DNA from: Adenophora triphylla var. japonica
Taxonomy: Eukaryota > Streptophyta > Magnoliopsida > Asterales > Campanulaceae
Reading direction: 5' to 3'
NCBI GenBank assembly: GCA_022495995.1
Contig: JAFEMH010004880.1
Location: 62,001-126,000 of the forward strand
DNA: 64,000 bases
Shown here in pieces: positions 12,721-23,175 of this stretch (positions are counted from its first letter, which is position 1; every line of letters begins with the position of its first letter). The position numbers and the translations under genes are program-made. The notes under the pieces are model-generated. The model made no database searches. It was not told the DNA's origin and saw nothing but the letters and a program-made list of their open reading frames with translations.

Positions 12721-14199
12721 CGATGCGTACATTCTAAACCCGGAGTTGAAACAAACGGCGAAGCCGATGAGGCACTCGACTCTTCCCAACCGATTAAACG
12801 GTGACCCGGTGCCCGAAACCAAGCTTTACGCGGAGTCCGCGGGGAAAGACACGAGGGTTCGATGGCGGGAATTGAAGGAGGGTAGGTGTTTGGGCTCTTA
12901 GGCTCATGCAACATGCGCTTATTTGTTCATGTTTACTTAAAACACGTTTTTATTAACCTAATCGGTTGGAAAAGATTGCTCTTCTTTTTCGAACTACTCG
13001 ATTCCCGGATCGGTGGGCCCCATCACTACGTCTATAAGCCCCTCGTATTCCACCTCGTATTTCGACCTCCCAGGGTGGGATGCCCGGGCGAGGGTCCTAT
13101 AGGGCAAGCGGGTCCCACCGACCGAAAGAAAAACGATCCTAAAAGTCTGGCGGGTAATCGAGTCTTAACGAGCATTCGATGTAAATTATGGACAAAGCTG
13201 ACGTCAAAAGTCAAGATCATGTCCGAGGGCTCGACGAAAAGTCGGCATGATTTGGACTGATAAGCGTCCACAATTGATCTTGACTTGTCGTCGCTAAGCC
13301 GTAATTAGGCATGGAATAATCATTAATCCTTGATGACTCGAGTGTCAATCTTTGGGAGTCAATGTATAATTTGTGCCGCCGAGCCGAAGTCAAGGCGCCG
13401 GTCAATATCTTGGTCAAAGTCTCGCGGCGGAAAACCGCGTAACTTCGACCGATTAGTGGTCCCCGAAAGATATTGAGTCGGTATGCCGACAAAGGCTTGA
13501 AAGGAAAGGTCTATACACGTACAGTGGCATGACACGTACTTTACTAAAAACCAACCGGGTCTCTGACAAAGTGTGTCACGGACAAGTGCATGGTCGACAC
13601 GAGGCTCCACGTAGGATGTTTGGGTAGTCCCGTGCTCGTCCGAGAGGCGTAATAAGACCAAACGGACCGCGACAAGGATTTCCCGTTAAGGACGTAGTGT
13701 GCAAAGTGTACGGTCAACGTGCGCGTAGTGTGCAAGCAGCCTATCTTCTTTTCCGAGTAAAATAGAAATTTTTATGTGTCTTAAAAAAGTATGATGCATG
13801 ATTTTTTTTTGGAAATTTTCTTTTTTTTGAAAAATCTTTTTTTTTTGAAATTTTTTTTTTTGAAAATTAATGAACACATAAGCACATAATCACAAAAATT
13901 CCAACAGTTAGGGACATTATTCCGACAGTCAAAATTTTGACTTTTTCCGAGGCGGCCAAAACAAACACGAAAAATGTGCAAAAATCAACACACACAAAAC
14001 AAAGGATTTTCAAATGTCGGGACGGAAGCTTGACCCTCGAAAGCTTTTTCTTTTTTTTTTTTGAAAACGATGATACCGGTACGTGGGATTGTTAAACCAT
14101 AATTTATCCCCGACTCGTGTTAGGAGGCGATAACGGGAAGTTTAATGGTTTCCACCAATATACCAAATATCATTTTTTTTTTTTTAGAAAAAGCTCTTT
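12721..14199 (-). other. N leader between PBS and gag
   Basis: Non-coding on the minus strand in any recognisable way; short frames (for example 12914-12714 and 13661-13359) show no domain. Contains T-rich runs at 13800-13865 and 14048-14063. Ogre-type elements often have an extra ORF here, and none is visible. Confidence 0.55.
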
Positions 14200-14217
14200 T
14201 CCCCAGCGGAGTCGCCA
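14200..14217 (-). other. N primer-binding site (TGGCGACTCCGCTGGGGA)
   Basis: Lies one base inside the 5' LTR of N on the minus strand. It begins TGG, as expected for pairing with a tRNA 3' CCA end. Ogre-type elements are reported to use a tRNA-Arg primer with a similar sequence; I recall this but cannot check it here. Confidence 0.75.
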
Positions 14218-14218
14218 C

Positions 14219-15902
14219 TGTAACGATGTGCCATTAAAACGGAGTCGCCACGCCATTTTTATTTTAAGGGCCAAAACTTTGAAAAAAGCCCGAGATCAGA
14301 GATTTAGGTTCGGAGGTCATGTTACGCGTCGGGAAGGACGTTAGTGTGCACCCGACGCGCCTCGCAAAACGAGTCTTCCAAACATTTGAAATCCTTTTGT
14401 TGTGTGTGTGTGTGTGTGTGTGTGTGTTTTGACCAAAATAATTTGAAACTGGGAAAAGTGAAAATTGGGATCTCTTTTTAAGACTTTAAACTGATCCCAT
14501 GATTTTTTGGAGAATTTTTGGGTTGAGTCTTGGCACTCAAAAGATTTTTGGATTTGAAAAGCAATTCTGCCAGAATGAAAGAAGGCAGTTGACCCTTGAC
14601 TTTGAAATGGACTTAAAGGCTTCAAAACCTCAGAATATGGGGAAAGTCCGAGAATGAAAGTTGCTTAAAACACCCTAAATAGGGTTTCTGCAAAGAAATT
14701 TCCATTTTGGAAGTAATTTGAGGGGTCAAAACCTTCTGGAAATCTCAGATGTGAAATCTGGATTTCCAGAAGCTGATGAACTGGCCTCTAAAAGAAAAAT
14801 TGAAAAAAGGAGTTTTACTTACTCAAAAAATAAAATAAAAATATGTCTGGAAAGATATGGATGTTGGCTACAAAAAGTGTTTTGTAGTCAACACCCAATT
14901 CCAAGTTTTACTGGGTCCAAAAAATAAGAAAATGGACTGAGGTCCCAGAACAATGCTACTGGACAGCAAGATGTTCTTGAGGGAAAATGTGATTTTTGGG
15001 GGATTTGCATCTATGTTCACCCCATTTTCATCCCTAGACTTGATACCACTACTTTTTATTGAGTGGTTATCATATTCAAGTCATCCTTGGGGAATTTATG
15101 GGGTTTAAACATGTCCTTTGCAAAGGAAAAGGGGATATTTTGTAGAAATGAAATTAAAGAGAAAAAATCAATTTAGAGATTTAAAATATAGACCATTTGA
15201 GATGGTCATTCATGAAGATGAACTTCAAGATGACCATCTTGGGTCAAAACTCAAGTTAAACTAAACATCAAGTAGATCCAAGTAAGAAGAACAAGATGAA
15301 CAAGAAGTCAAAAGTGAATTTTAGGGTTTTGAGAAGGAGGGCTTTACCAATGGTGACACCCTATCTTCCTAGGCTTGGAATTTGACTTGAGGAGTATCAA
15401 GATTTGGTGTTTGGCTTGAGGAGTATCAAGGTTTGATGTTTGGATTTGTGTTTGGAGTGAGATTGGGAAAGATTCAAGAGAAAATGGTGGCAATCAAGGG
15501 ATTCCCACTGTTTTCTCTCTATATTTCGCCAGAACTTCGTTGCTATGATCAAATTGTCCTCTTTAAACTGAGAGAGGAGGGTTCAATTTATAGGACACTG
15601 TGAGAATCAAACGTATCCGCGCGGACAAGGATCGACGCGTGCACTGTTCATCTGCTACAGTGCTGGCTTTTGGACAGGAAGAATAATCTTTTTAAAATTC
15701 AAACTGAAGCTGTTTTTCAACTTTCTTAATTCGGATTTTTCTAATTTCTTTTGCTTTTTGAGATTCTTTTCTTGGTTTAACTTAAAGTGGCAATGCCCAT
15801 TTTACCCTTACTTTGTTAGAAAAGTTAGGAATGTTAGTAATGTTATAACTTTCGTTAATTTTCTAACGAAAATGCTAACAAGCTCAAATTGGAGCACTTA
15901 CA
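14219..15902 (-). repeat. N 5' LTR (right copy)
   Basis: TG...CA LTR of 1684 bp, nearly identical to 3742-5424. Microsatellite (GT)n at about 14399-14428 is longer than in the other copy. It contains an internal copy of the PBS core at 14240-14251. Confidence 0.95.
15587..15624 (-). promoter_or_regulatory. N LTR core promoter: CCGCGCGG box plus TATAAA
   Basis: On the minus strand CCGCGCGG (15617-15624) is followed 24 bp later by TATAAA (15587-15592) and then TTGAACCCTCC. The same pair at the same spacing occurs in the left N LTR, the H LTR and the solo LTR S. The TATA assignment is by sequence and position only. Confidence 0.7.
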
Positions 15903-15907
15903 ATTGA
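15903..15907. repeat. Target-site duplication of N, right copy (ATTGA)
   Basis: Pairs with 3737-3741. Removing N and one copy rejoins the H protease frame through an Asp codon. Confidence 0.93.
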
Positions 15908-17317
15908 TGCTACTCCCGATGACGTGGTACAGCTGATTGGAAACATCCACTACGGAAACATAATCACTTTCACAGATCTCGACCTCCCTCAATTTGGGGC
16001 TGATCATAACGAGCCTCTCTTCATCACAGTCCAATTGGATGAACGACGCCTCCCTCGGGTCCTGGTTGATAATGGGTCCGGAATGAACATTCTTCCGGCA
16101 ATGATCATGAGCCTGCTTGATATCAAGACTACAGACTTGAAGCCTTCCTCCCTCACAGTCAAAGCTTACGACTCGACATCCCGAGCACCCTTGGAGTTGC
16201 TACCTTGGACCTCCTGGTTTGGACGGAAATTGATACTGTGGAATTCCAGGTTATTGACATCCCGATCACTTTTAATGCCTTATTGGGAAGACCTTGGCCG
16301 CATCAGCCGGGCGGGGTTGCCTCAAGCCTCCACCAGTGTGTGAAATTCGTCTCGAATGGGGACCTGACAACCATTTACGGGGATTTAGTCACCTTGGAGG
16401 GCACGGATACAGGTGGAATACCTATCCTGGAAATCAAACATGACGAGGAAGGTCTCATGCTAACAGGCTTCACAATCGAGCCTCCAAAGGCCCAAGTTTG
16501 CAACATAGATCTGACAATCACCCGGGATAAAATCCCCCCGGTCTTGAAAATGATGAGAAAGATGAGCTATCTACCTGGCCTCGGTCTAGGGAAACACCAA
16601 CAAGGAACTCACAAACTCATCGAGGTGAAAGGACAGAAAACTCGCCACGGCCTGGGATATGAGGCCTCCTCGGTGGACACTGCAAAAGGGAAAAGATTTG
16701 AAGTCGTCACAGGAAGGGTCCCGGTCGACGATCCTAAATCTCTCCCCTTCAGTCCTAATTTGGCTGACTACTTTGTAAAGGGTCCCACACAACCGGGTAA
16801 CATCACAGAGCCCACAGAAGGGTGGCCGAAGCTACAGGATAGCCTTAATAAGTTCAGGGGAGCCAAAGCTAACCCGGTCCGTAGAATGTTCCTGGACCTA
16901 CCCAAGATACCCGGGGCTACCACTACTATGAAGAGTGAGTACACTTTCAAAGGCGTGCCAAGCCTAGTGGAACAGTTCGAAAAGCTTACTGCCCAGGAAG
17001 GTCCGAAACCTGAGTTTGAATTGACCGTGCCGAAAGCCAAATCCACAGAAGTCTTTTCAGATGATTGGGATGGCCCGATTATGCAGCAGTTGTTCGGGGA
17101 AGAGATCCAGGTGCCAGACCTGATTGATTTCAGCTCAGTCAAAGAAATGGTAGCGATGATCCAGGGAGGAGAACAGAAACGAGACAGCCCCCGAGTCATG
17201 AGGTCACTGACAGCAATGCCGCTAAAGCATCGGGAAACTCTCTCAGGCCCGTCCGCGACCAAAGAAGAAATGATCACCAAGCCTGTTTTGGTCCCCCATC
17301 CCTTTGTGTCAACCTAG
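15908..17317 (+). pseudogene. pro: H protease, G-patch and spacer, one frameshift
   Basis: Aspartic protease and G-patch region of the H polyprotein. The frame from 15908 carries the active-site motif VLVDNGSGMNILP; DNGS in place of DTGA is typical of Ogre-type proteases. A one-base loss near 16195 shifts to the frame ending at 17317, which contains LLGRPWPH (end of protease) and then a G-patch, MSYLPGLGLGKHQQG...RHGLGYE, at about 16555-16665. G-patch is an RNA-binding or helicase-cofactor module known from Ogre and some retroviral proteases. The rest is a hydrophilic linker. TAG at 17315-17317 is followed in frame by more linker, so it is probably another nonsense mutation. Confidence 0.85.
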
Positions 17318-18161
17318 GAAGAGTCCTCCGAGTCTCTCATTGTTAAGGTCGAGTCTCTAGTTTCGTCTGATGGCCTTACGCCTAAAGACTACGAGTCTGT
17401 AGCAAAAGCTGTACTTCCTTTCGTTCCTAATGAAATGACGAACCTTTCTGAGTATCCCTTGATTGCCACTTTAACTAATGATGAATTAAAAAAAACATTT
17501 AATAATAATTCATTAGATAAAGAAGCAGACACATTAAATAAAAAAAAAGAAGAGAACAAAAATCTTTAAGCAGGTTGTTCGGAAAGAGGAAAATCGAGCC
17601 CAAGCTGCCGAAGAGATTTTGACAAGTGTGAATCTGGGAACTGCGGAAGAGCCTAAAGAGACGCAGATTGGTGATTTCTTCGAAGGAACTGGAAATGATG
17701 CCTTACAAAATCCTACAAAATCCTCAACTCAAGGAAAGTAGCCCTCTTCGTCAAAGAAAACATCATATGCCGATACGGGTTACCCTCACCTACGGAATGG
17801 AAGCCGTACTCCCAATCGAGCTAGAAATCCCCTCACTCCGTGTGTTGTTGGAAAGCCAGATCAACGAGGTCGAATGGCTCCAAAGTCGCTATGATGAATT
17901 GGCTCTACTAGATGAGCGCCGACTAAAGGCCATGGAACACATCCGAGCTTACCAAGGGAGAATGGCCAGAGCCTTCGACAAGAAAGTAAAGCATCGGGAG
18001 ATCCGAGAAGGTGATCTCGTTTTGAAAGAGAACCTGTCTGGGTCGGGCCATATGTTGTCCAGAAGATCTTCTCCGGAGGAGCCATGCAACTTGCAGACCT
18101 CGACGAGAATCCTTTTGTGCACCCAGTGAATGGTGACAAGCTGCACAGATACTACGCGTAA
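17318..18161 (+). pseudogene. pol: H pol remnant: RT/RNase H deleted, integrase C-terminus kept
   Basis: The linker continues to about 17690 (AEEILTSVNLGT, the segment normally just before RT). It then jumps to VALFVKENIICRYG (integrase core, about 17737-17778) and directly to VTLTYGMEAVLPIEL (integrase C-terminal part, from about 17780). Both junctions remove large blocks: RT, RNase H, the zinc finger and most of the integrase core are absent. The C-terminal section ends, after a frameshift near 18030, in NPFVHPVNGDKLHRYYA with TAA at 18159-18161. The encoded enzyme cannot be active. Confidence 0.82.
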
Positions 18162-18647
18162 AGCACCGAGTCAAAAAAAAATATAAAAAAAAGAGTGCTA
18201 AAAGAGTAATACCCAACTAGGTTGAAAACCCGAAAAAGGGCGGCCTAGGTAAAAAACAGGGTTGCACCAAAAAAACAAACAACAAAAAAAAAAACAAACA
18301 ACAAAAAAAAAACAAAAAACAACAACAAAAAACAACAACAACAAAATCGACCAGGTCGAACTACGGAGACCTGAGCCCTTTTGTCCGAAGGGAACGTAGC
18401 GGCGAAACGGTTCGGTCTAAAAGCACAAATAAAAGTCATACTTTGACATCAATACACTAATCGTACCATGAAAGCGTCTCGAAAAACTACGAAGCAATTC
18501 ACATATTCATTACGGTTAAAAACTTTTTGATGAGTCTAAGCCCTAGGTTCATTCCTACAACCGGCAACTCCGCTAAAAGAAACTAAGATACATAATCAAA
18601 CTAATGTGTCTGCTACGACAAGAAAGGGATACTCGGAAACCTCAAGG
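18162..18647 (+). other. H sense 3'UTR start: A-rich tract and 3'UTR module
   Basis: Non-coding. Holds GGTTGAAAACCCG followed by an (A)nC-rich low-complexity run (18265-18345), then a module starting CGAACTACG (18357) and ending GGGAACGTAG. This resembles the modules at 29195-29250, 29463-29525 and 29701-29765. Confidence 0.6.
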
Positions 18648-20155
18648 TCACTCCAAGCCACTCGTACTGGCATCTCCCCTCTTCTTCCCCCTTTGAGTCT
18701 TCTTCTTCTGAACAGAAAAAATGTCGGTCTTCCTCCTACCAAACTCTGGTATAGGAACAAGATCTATCAGACCAGCCTCTGTCAGGGCCTTGGTAGCCCT
18801 AGCGTCATCTCTCATCTCCTGTAGCCTAGCTGGTAGCATAGGAGTCCTCCTCTCCCGCCTCTTGACATAAGCCTCATAGTCAGTCACAGTATCTCCGCTC
18901 TGGTCGTGAGGTTTGGCCCTCGCCTCAGCCCTCCTCCTCTCGGAAACTGTCCGGTCCTCTGCACCCACAATGCCTCACGTCGTCTCAAAATAGCCATCTG
19001 AGTCTCTCCAAAATGCCTCTCGTACCAATCCAGGTACCAAGTGGTCAAGAACACAGGTCTCGGACGCCTGAGGATAACCCGAGGAGGTAAGACGTCGTAC
19101 CTCCATGCTCGGGACAGAAATGGAAATACCGAGGGATCATCCATAGAAGCAGAAGCCACCACTCTGGTGGCTATATCATCAAAGTCCTCCAAAGGAACCT
19201 GCTCCAAGCCAAACTGTCTCAGAACCAAAGACGGAATGTAAAAGCTGGACTGAGAAAGCCCCGGAACCATAACCACAGGAGATCCGTCCTGAAGCACCCT
19301 CCGAGTCTCCACCCGCCAATAAGGCACCGACCATCTGATATCTTCAGTCTGACGACCAGCCATCCAACGCTCCCACGAGCCCTGATCATCAAAATCTACA
19401 GCAACCCCTCTCCTGGCGAATGTCCAAGGCTTGATCATATCAGAAGTTTCCCGAAGAATCCCCAAGCGCTCCATCAGCCACAGAGTCAAGAAGAACGGGC
19501 TACCCCGTGCATATACCGTCTCCCGGTAGCCAGCCTATCGAGAGCATGAAAAGTGTCCCCGGATCAAAGGTACAACATCTCTGCCCAAGCGACAATGAAC
19601 AACAATATCCAGCAGAGACCGATGACAGATCCCAAACGAATAAACCATGAACAAGGTCCCGAACATGCAAAGTGCAAAGGCATCCCAATAGGCATCATCA
19701 ATCAAGCCTAAGCCTCTAAATCTATCAGGGAGACCGGAAATGTTAAAATGATCGGGACCACAGATCATACCTTGTGCCTCCTCCGGGGAAAGATGAAGAA
19801 GGTTGCACAACTTGTCAACAAAAGAGGCCCCTCCGGGCAAAGGAACCGCAATCTCTTCCACCTCAGGACCACCAAGCAAGGCCCGAAATTCTTCGACAGT
19901 CGGGACCATCTCATTATAAGAAAGGCAAAAGACATGCCTTCTAGTATCCCAAAATGAGGAAGAAGCTCTCAAAAGCTCATAATCCGGAACCAATTCCTTG
20001 AGAGACCATAAGCACTTCACCTTGTACCTTTCTTCAAAGAATGACCTCCTCTCATGCATAATCTCCCGAGACCACTCTTTAAACTTGGTGAAGAATTGCA
20101 TTTGAGAATTTTGGGATAATTTGGGTGGATTTTGCATACTCACAATTCTCTCCAT
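18648..20155 (-). pseudogene. H antisense ORF B, DUF7745/Ogre-ORF1-like
   Basis: Antisense to gag-pol. The start is chosen at 20155 (MERIVSMQNPPKL) because ACCATGG gives a good plant start context and the conserved part begins soon after. Recognisable blocks: LVPDYELLRASSSFWDTRRH, SYNEMVPTVEEFRALLGGPE, ISGLPDRFRG and, after a frameshift near 19540, TFHALDRLATG, LWLMERLG, WSVPYWRVETRRV, FVTTWYLDWYERHFG-like sequence and a basic/Lys-rich tail ending at 18648. The order and the 'VPT(V/I)EEF..LLG' signature resemble the extra ORF1 of Ogre elements (DUF7745-like). Function unknown; at least two frameshifts. An independent cellular gene is unlikely because it lies between pol and the LTR of H. Confidence 0.7.
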
Positions 20156-20251
20156 GGTTTTTCTCTCCTTCTCCCCGAAAATGGCTGTTTGAACTGATGG
20201 TTGAAGAAGGTGTTTGAATTTGAAATAAAGGGAGACCAGATCTGAAGCAAA

Positions 20252-20290
20252 ATTAAAGGACAATGTCGTATGCGAGTCCCGTCCGCGCGA
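20252..20290 (-). promoter_or_regulatory. Candidate promoter of antisense ORF B
   Basis: On the minus strand a CGCGCGGACG box (CCGCGCGA on plus, 20283-20290) is followed 25 bp later by a TATA-like TTTAAT (20252-20257), about 100 bp upstream of the ORF B start. It is a weaker match to the LTR promoter pair than the one in front of ORF A. Inferred from layout only. Confidence 0.4.
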
Positions 20291-21703
20291 ATATGTTTGC
20301 CACCCGTAAAAAAAATCTTTGCAACACCAAACCGTCGCACAAAAGGAATATTTTGTCCCACCCAAAGCCTGTCCAAACCACCCATACACCAAGCATCTAC
20401 ACCCTTGCCAAAAAATCGAGGCTCATGCAACATTGCATTCATACAGCATTGCATTCAAAAAAAAATAATAAAATAACAATAATCCTAGATTATTACATTC
20501 CAAAAAAAAAAGAAGGAAAAAAGCAAAAAAAAAAAAGAAGCAAAAAAAAATGTGCATAAAAATAAACTGTATCTGTCTAAATACAATCTCAGTCTCAGAA
20601 ATCAATCTCAAAATATCAGTCTCGAAGGATCGTCAGTCAGAGTCCTCGGTGGCTGGGCCCTTCTCCCGGTCCCTCTTGCGGCTCGGGCCCGCCTCCTCGG
20701 TAGCCATGAATGTCTCGGGCTCAGAATCATCGTCCTCGTCCCCGGAAGAAGGCTCGTCAGGACCAACCGGCACGCTCTGATACGGCAAGCCAAGATCCGC
20801 AAAGAAATCATATCCGAAGGTGAAGGCGTCGGACTCCTGGACGTGCGAAGAAGATCCACCATGCCGCGCACGTGTCCCTGCCCGTAAGGATCTCCGAGAA
20901 TGACGTGGTCCGAAGGTAGTACCACGCGGGGGTCAAGGAGAGGAGAAAGAGGAGTCTCGGAGGAAGTCTCTGAAGGAATAGGGGAAGCCTCCCGCCTGAC
21001 AGGCGCCGACTGCGGTCGCCTCGCTCTAGCCCGAGGGGCTCCACAAGCCACCATCCTCCTGATGAATCTCTTAGCCCCGATCACCTGCTTCGTCAGCTTC
21101 TCCACGACCACCTTCGAAAACTGCACGAAAGCAAAAGCGTCAGAAACAGTTGAAGCGAAAAACGATGACAGGAAAGAAAGGAAAAGACAGAAGCAAAAAA
21201 AAAAAAGAGGTGGGAAGGAGAAGCCATACCTTCATACCCGGACGAGGCCGGAAAGCTCGTGGAAGCCGCTCAGGCTGAGGTATCTGCACCCTCAATCGGA
21301 CCCCATCCTGGACATATGAAAAGTCCGTCCGAGGGTACCGCGGGACCCCTAACCCCTCTATCAAGAACCTGGGGCGTCCTCAGCCTCCTCAAGACAAATA
21401 TCGGATACTGCTCAATCGCCACGAATCCCGAGAAGTGCTGGCCGCCCCGGTAATCATCCCAGGTCGCAGATCTCTCACTAGGGTGCATCATGTCGGCAGG
21501 AGGCTCCATCGGTGTCAACAAAGGCGAATTCACGCCATGCTGGCGCGTCACCCTCTCCCCCAGATAATAGACGTCGCAAGTCAAGCCCCTCAAAATCCTC
21601 CGCTGCACGGTCCATACCTCAGCACCCCTCAGTTGCGCCACATCGAAACGATCCCAGGGATAGAATATCATCCCCTCATCCGTCTCAGCCCTCGTCATTG
21701 TAT

Positions 21704-23141
21704 GGAGATTTGAAGGAAGCTCAACAAGGTGATCCGGAGTTGAAGAAAATTTTTGATCAAGTGCAAGATGGGAAAGCCGGGGAATTTGCGTTGAATAGAG
21801 ATGGAATTTTAACCTTCCAAGGGAGAATTTGCGTTCCTTCATCACCGGAAATCAAGAGGCGTGTCTTAGAGGATGGCCATAAGTCCAAGTTTGCGATTCA
21901 TCCGGGTAGTACCAAAATGTATCAAGACTTGAAGCGTGGGTATTGGTGGAATGGTATGAAGAGGGAAATTGCGGATTATGTGTCCAAGTGTTTGACTTGT
22001 CAATAGATTAAGGCAGAACATCAGAGACCGGCGGGACTACTTCAACCATTGGATATTCCGAAATGGAAATGGGAAGGGATCTCGATGGATTTTGTTTCGG
22101 GTTTGCCTCTTACTGCGAAGAAGATGGATGCTATTTGGGTTATTGTGGATCGGTTAACAAAGTCGGCTCATTTTCTTCCGGTATCAACCAAGTTTTCGTT
22201 AGAGAAGTTAGCTCAGTTGTATATGAAGGAGATTGTGAGACTTCACGGAGTTCCGGTTAGTATTGTTTCCGACAGAGATCCGAGGTTTACATCTAGATTC
22301 TGGAGAGCATTGCATGAAGCCTTGGGTTCTAAATTGTGTTTCAGTATGGCGTTTCATCCTCAAATCGATGGTCAGTCCGAGAGAACTATACAGATACTTG
22401 AGGATATGTTACGGGCTTGTGTGATGGATTTCCAATTGTCATGGGAGGATCATCTACCTTTAGTGGAGTTTGCCTACAACAACGCTATCGCCTAGTATTG
22501 AGATGGCTCCGTATGAAGCGTTGTATGGTAGGAAGTGTCGATCTCCGATGTGTTGGGACGAGGTTGGTGAAGCGAAACTTTGGGGCCCGGATTTGGTTTG
22601 AGATTCTACGGAGAAGATCAAGGTGATTCGGGATAGATTGAAGACGGCTCAGAGTAGACAGAAAAGCTACGCCGACAATAGAAAACGGGATTTATCTTTT
22701 CAGGTTGGTGATTTTGTGTTCTTGAAGGTCTCTCCGAGGACGGGAATCAAAAGGTTTGGTAATAAGGGTAAATTGGCTCTGAGGTTCGTTGGTCCGTTTG
22801 AGATTCTAGAGAAGATTGGAGATTTGGCTTACCGGTTGGCCTTACCTCCGTCTCTTTCTTTACTCCATGATGTTTTCCATGTTTCTATGTTGAGGAAGTA
22901 TTGTCATGATCCTTTCCACATCCTGAGTTCTCCCCCCGATGATGTCCAAGCGGACATGTCTTATGTTGAAGAGCCATTAAGAGTCTTAGAATTCCAAGTT
23001 AAGGAGTTAAGAACTAAGAGTATCCCTATAGTGAAGGTCCTTTGGAAGAATCATACCGTTGAGGAAGCAACGTGGGAGCTAGAGTCGGAGATGAGAGCGA
23101 AATATCCGTGGTTGTTTGAAAATCCAAGTAAGTCTTTTTAA
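21704..23141 (+). pseudogene. pol: T integrase and chromodomain
   Basis: Begins LYGDLKEAQQGDPELKKIF (end of the RNase H-integrase linker), then an HHCC zinc finger (HPGSTKMYQDLKRGYWW...CLTC). A TAG at 22004-22006 sits where the family has Gln. The DDE core follows: MDFVSGLP, IVSDRDPRF and DGQSERT supply the two Asp and the Glu. A frameshift and stop near 22490 precede the integrase C-terminus (MAPYEALYGRKCRSP) and a chromodomain-like end, YVEEPLRVLEFQ...VLWKNHTVEEATWELE, stopping at 23141. Chromodomains guide integration to heterochromatin in this lineage. Inactive because of stops and the missing upstream half. Confidence 0.85.
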
Positions 23142-23156
23142 AATTCGGGACGAATT

Positions 23157-23175
23157 TTCTTTAAGGGAAAGTGAG
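23157..23175 (+). other. T polypurine tract
   Basis: TTTAAGGGAAAGTGAG immediately precedes the TGTAACGACC start of the T 3' LTR, as expected for the plus-strand primer. Confidence 0.75.

Larger units (their letters stand above)
3742..15902 (-). mobile_element. N: gag-only Tat-type LTR retrotransposon nested in H
   Basis: Complete LTR-to-LTR element of 12.16 kb, oriented opposite to H. LTRs lie at 3742-5424 and 14219-15902 (TG...CA, 1683 and 1684 bp, nearly identical) and are flanked by ATTGA. On the minus strand the order is 5' LTR, PBS, about 1.5 kb leader, frameshifted gag (12720-10570), about 5 kb of non-coding DNA with three tandem arrays, a PPT-like GAGGGG tract and the 3' LTR. No protease, RT, RNase H or integrase motif was found on either strand, so it must have moved with proteins from other elements. 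The near-identical LTRs suggest recent insertion. Confidence 0.92.

Noticed and set aside
13359..13661. Possible sense ORF1 in the N leader
   Set aside because: The frame is short, lacks the ORF1-type blocks seen in ORF B, and is interrupted on both sides.
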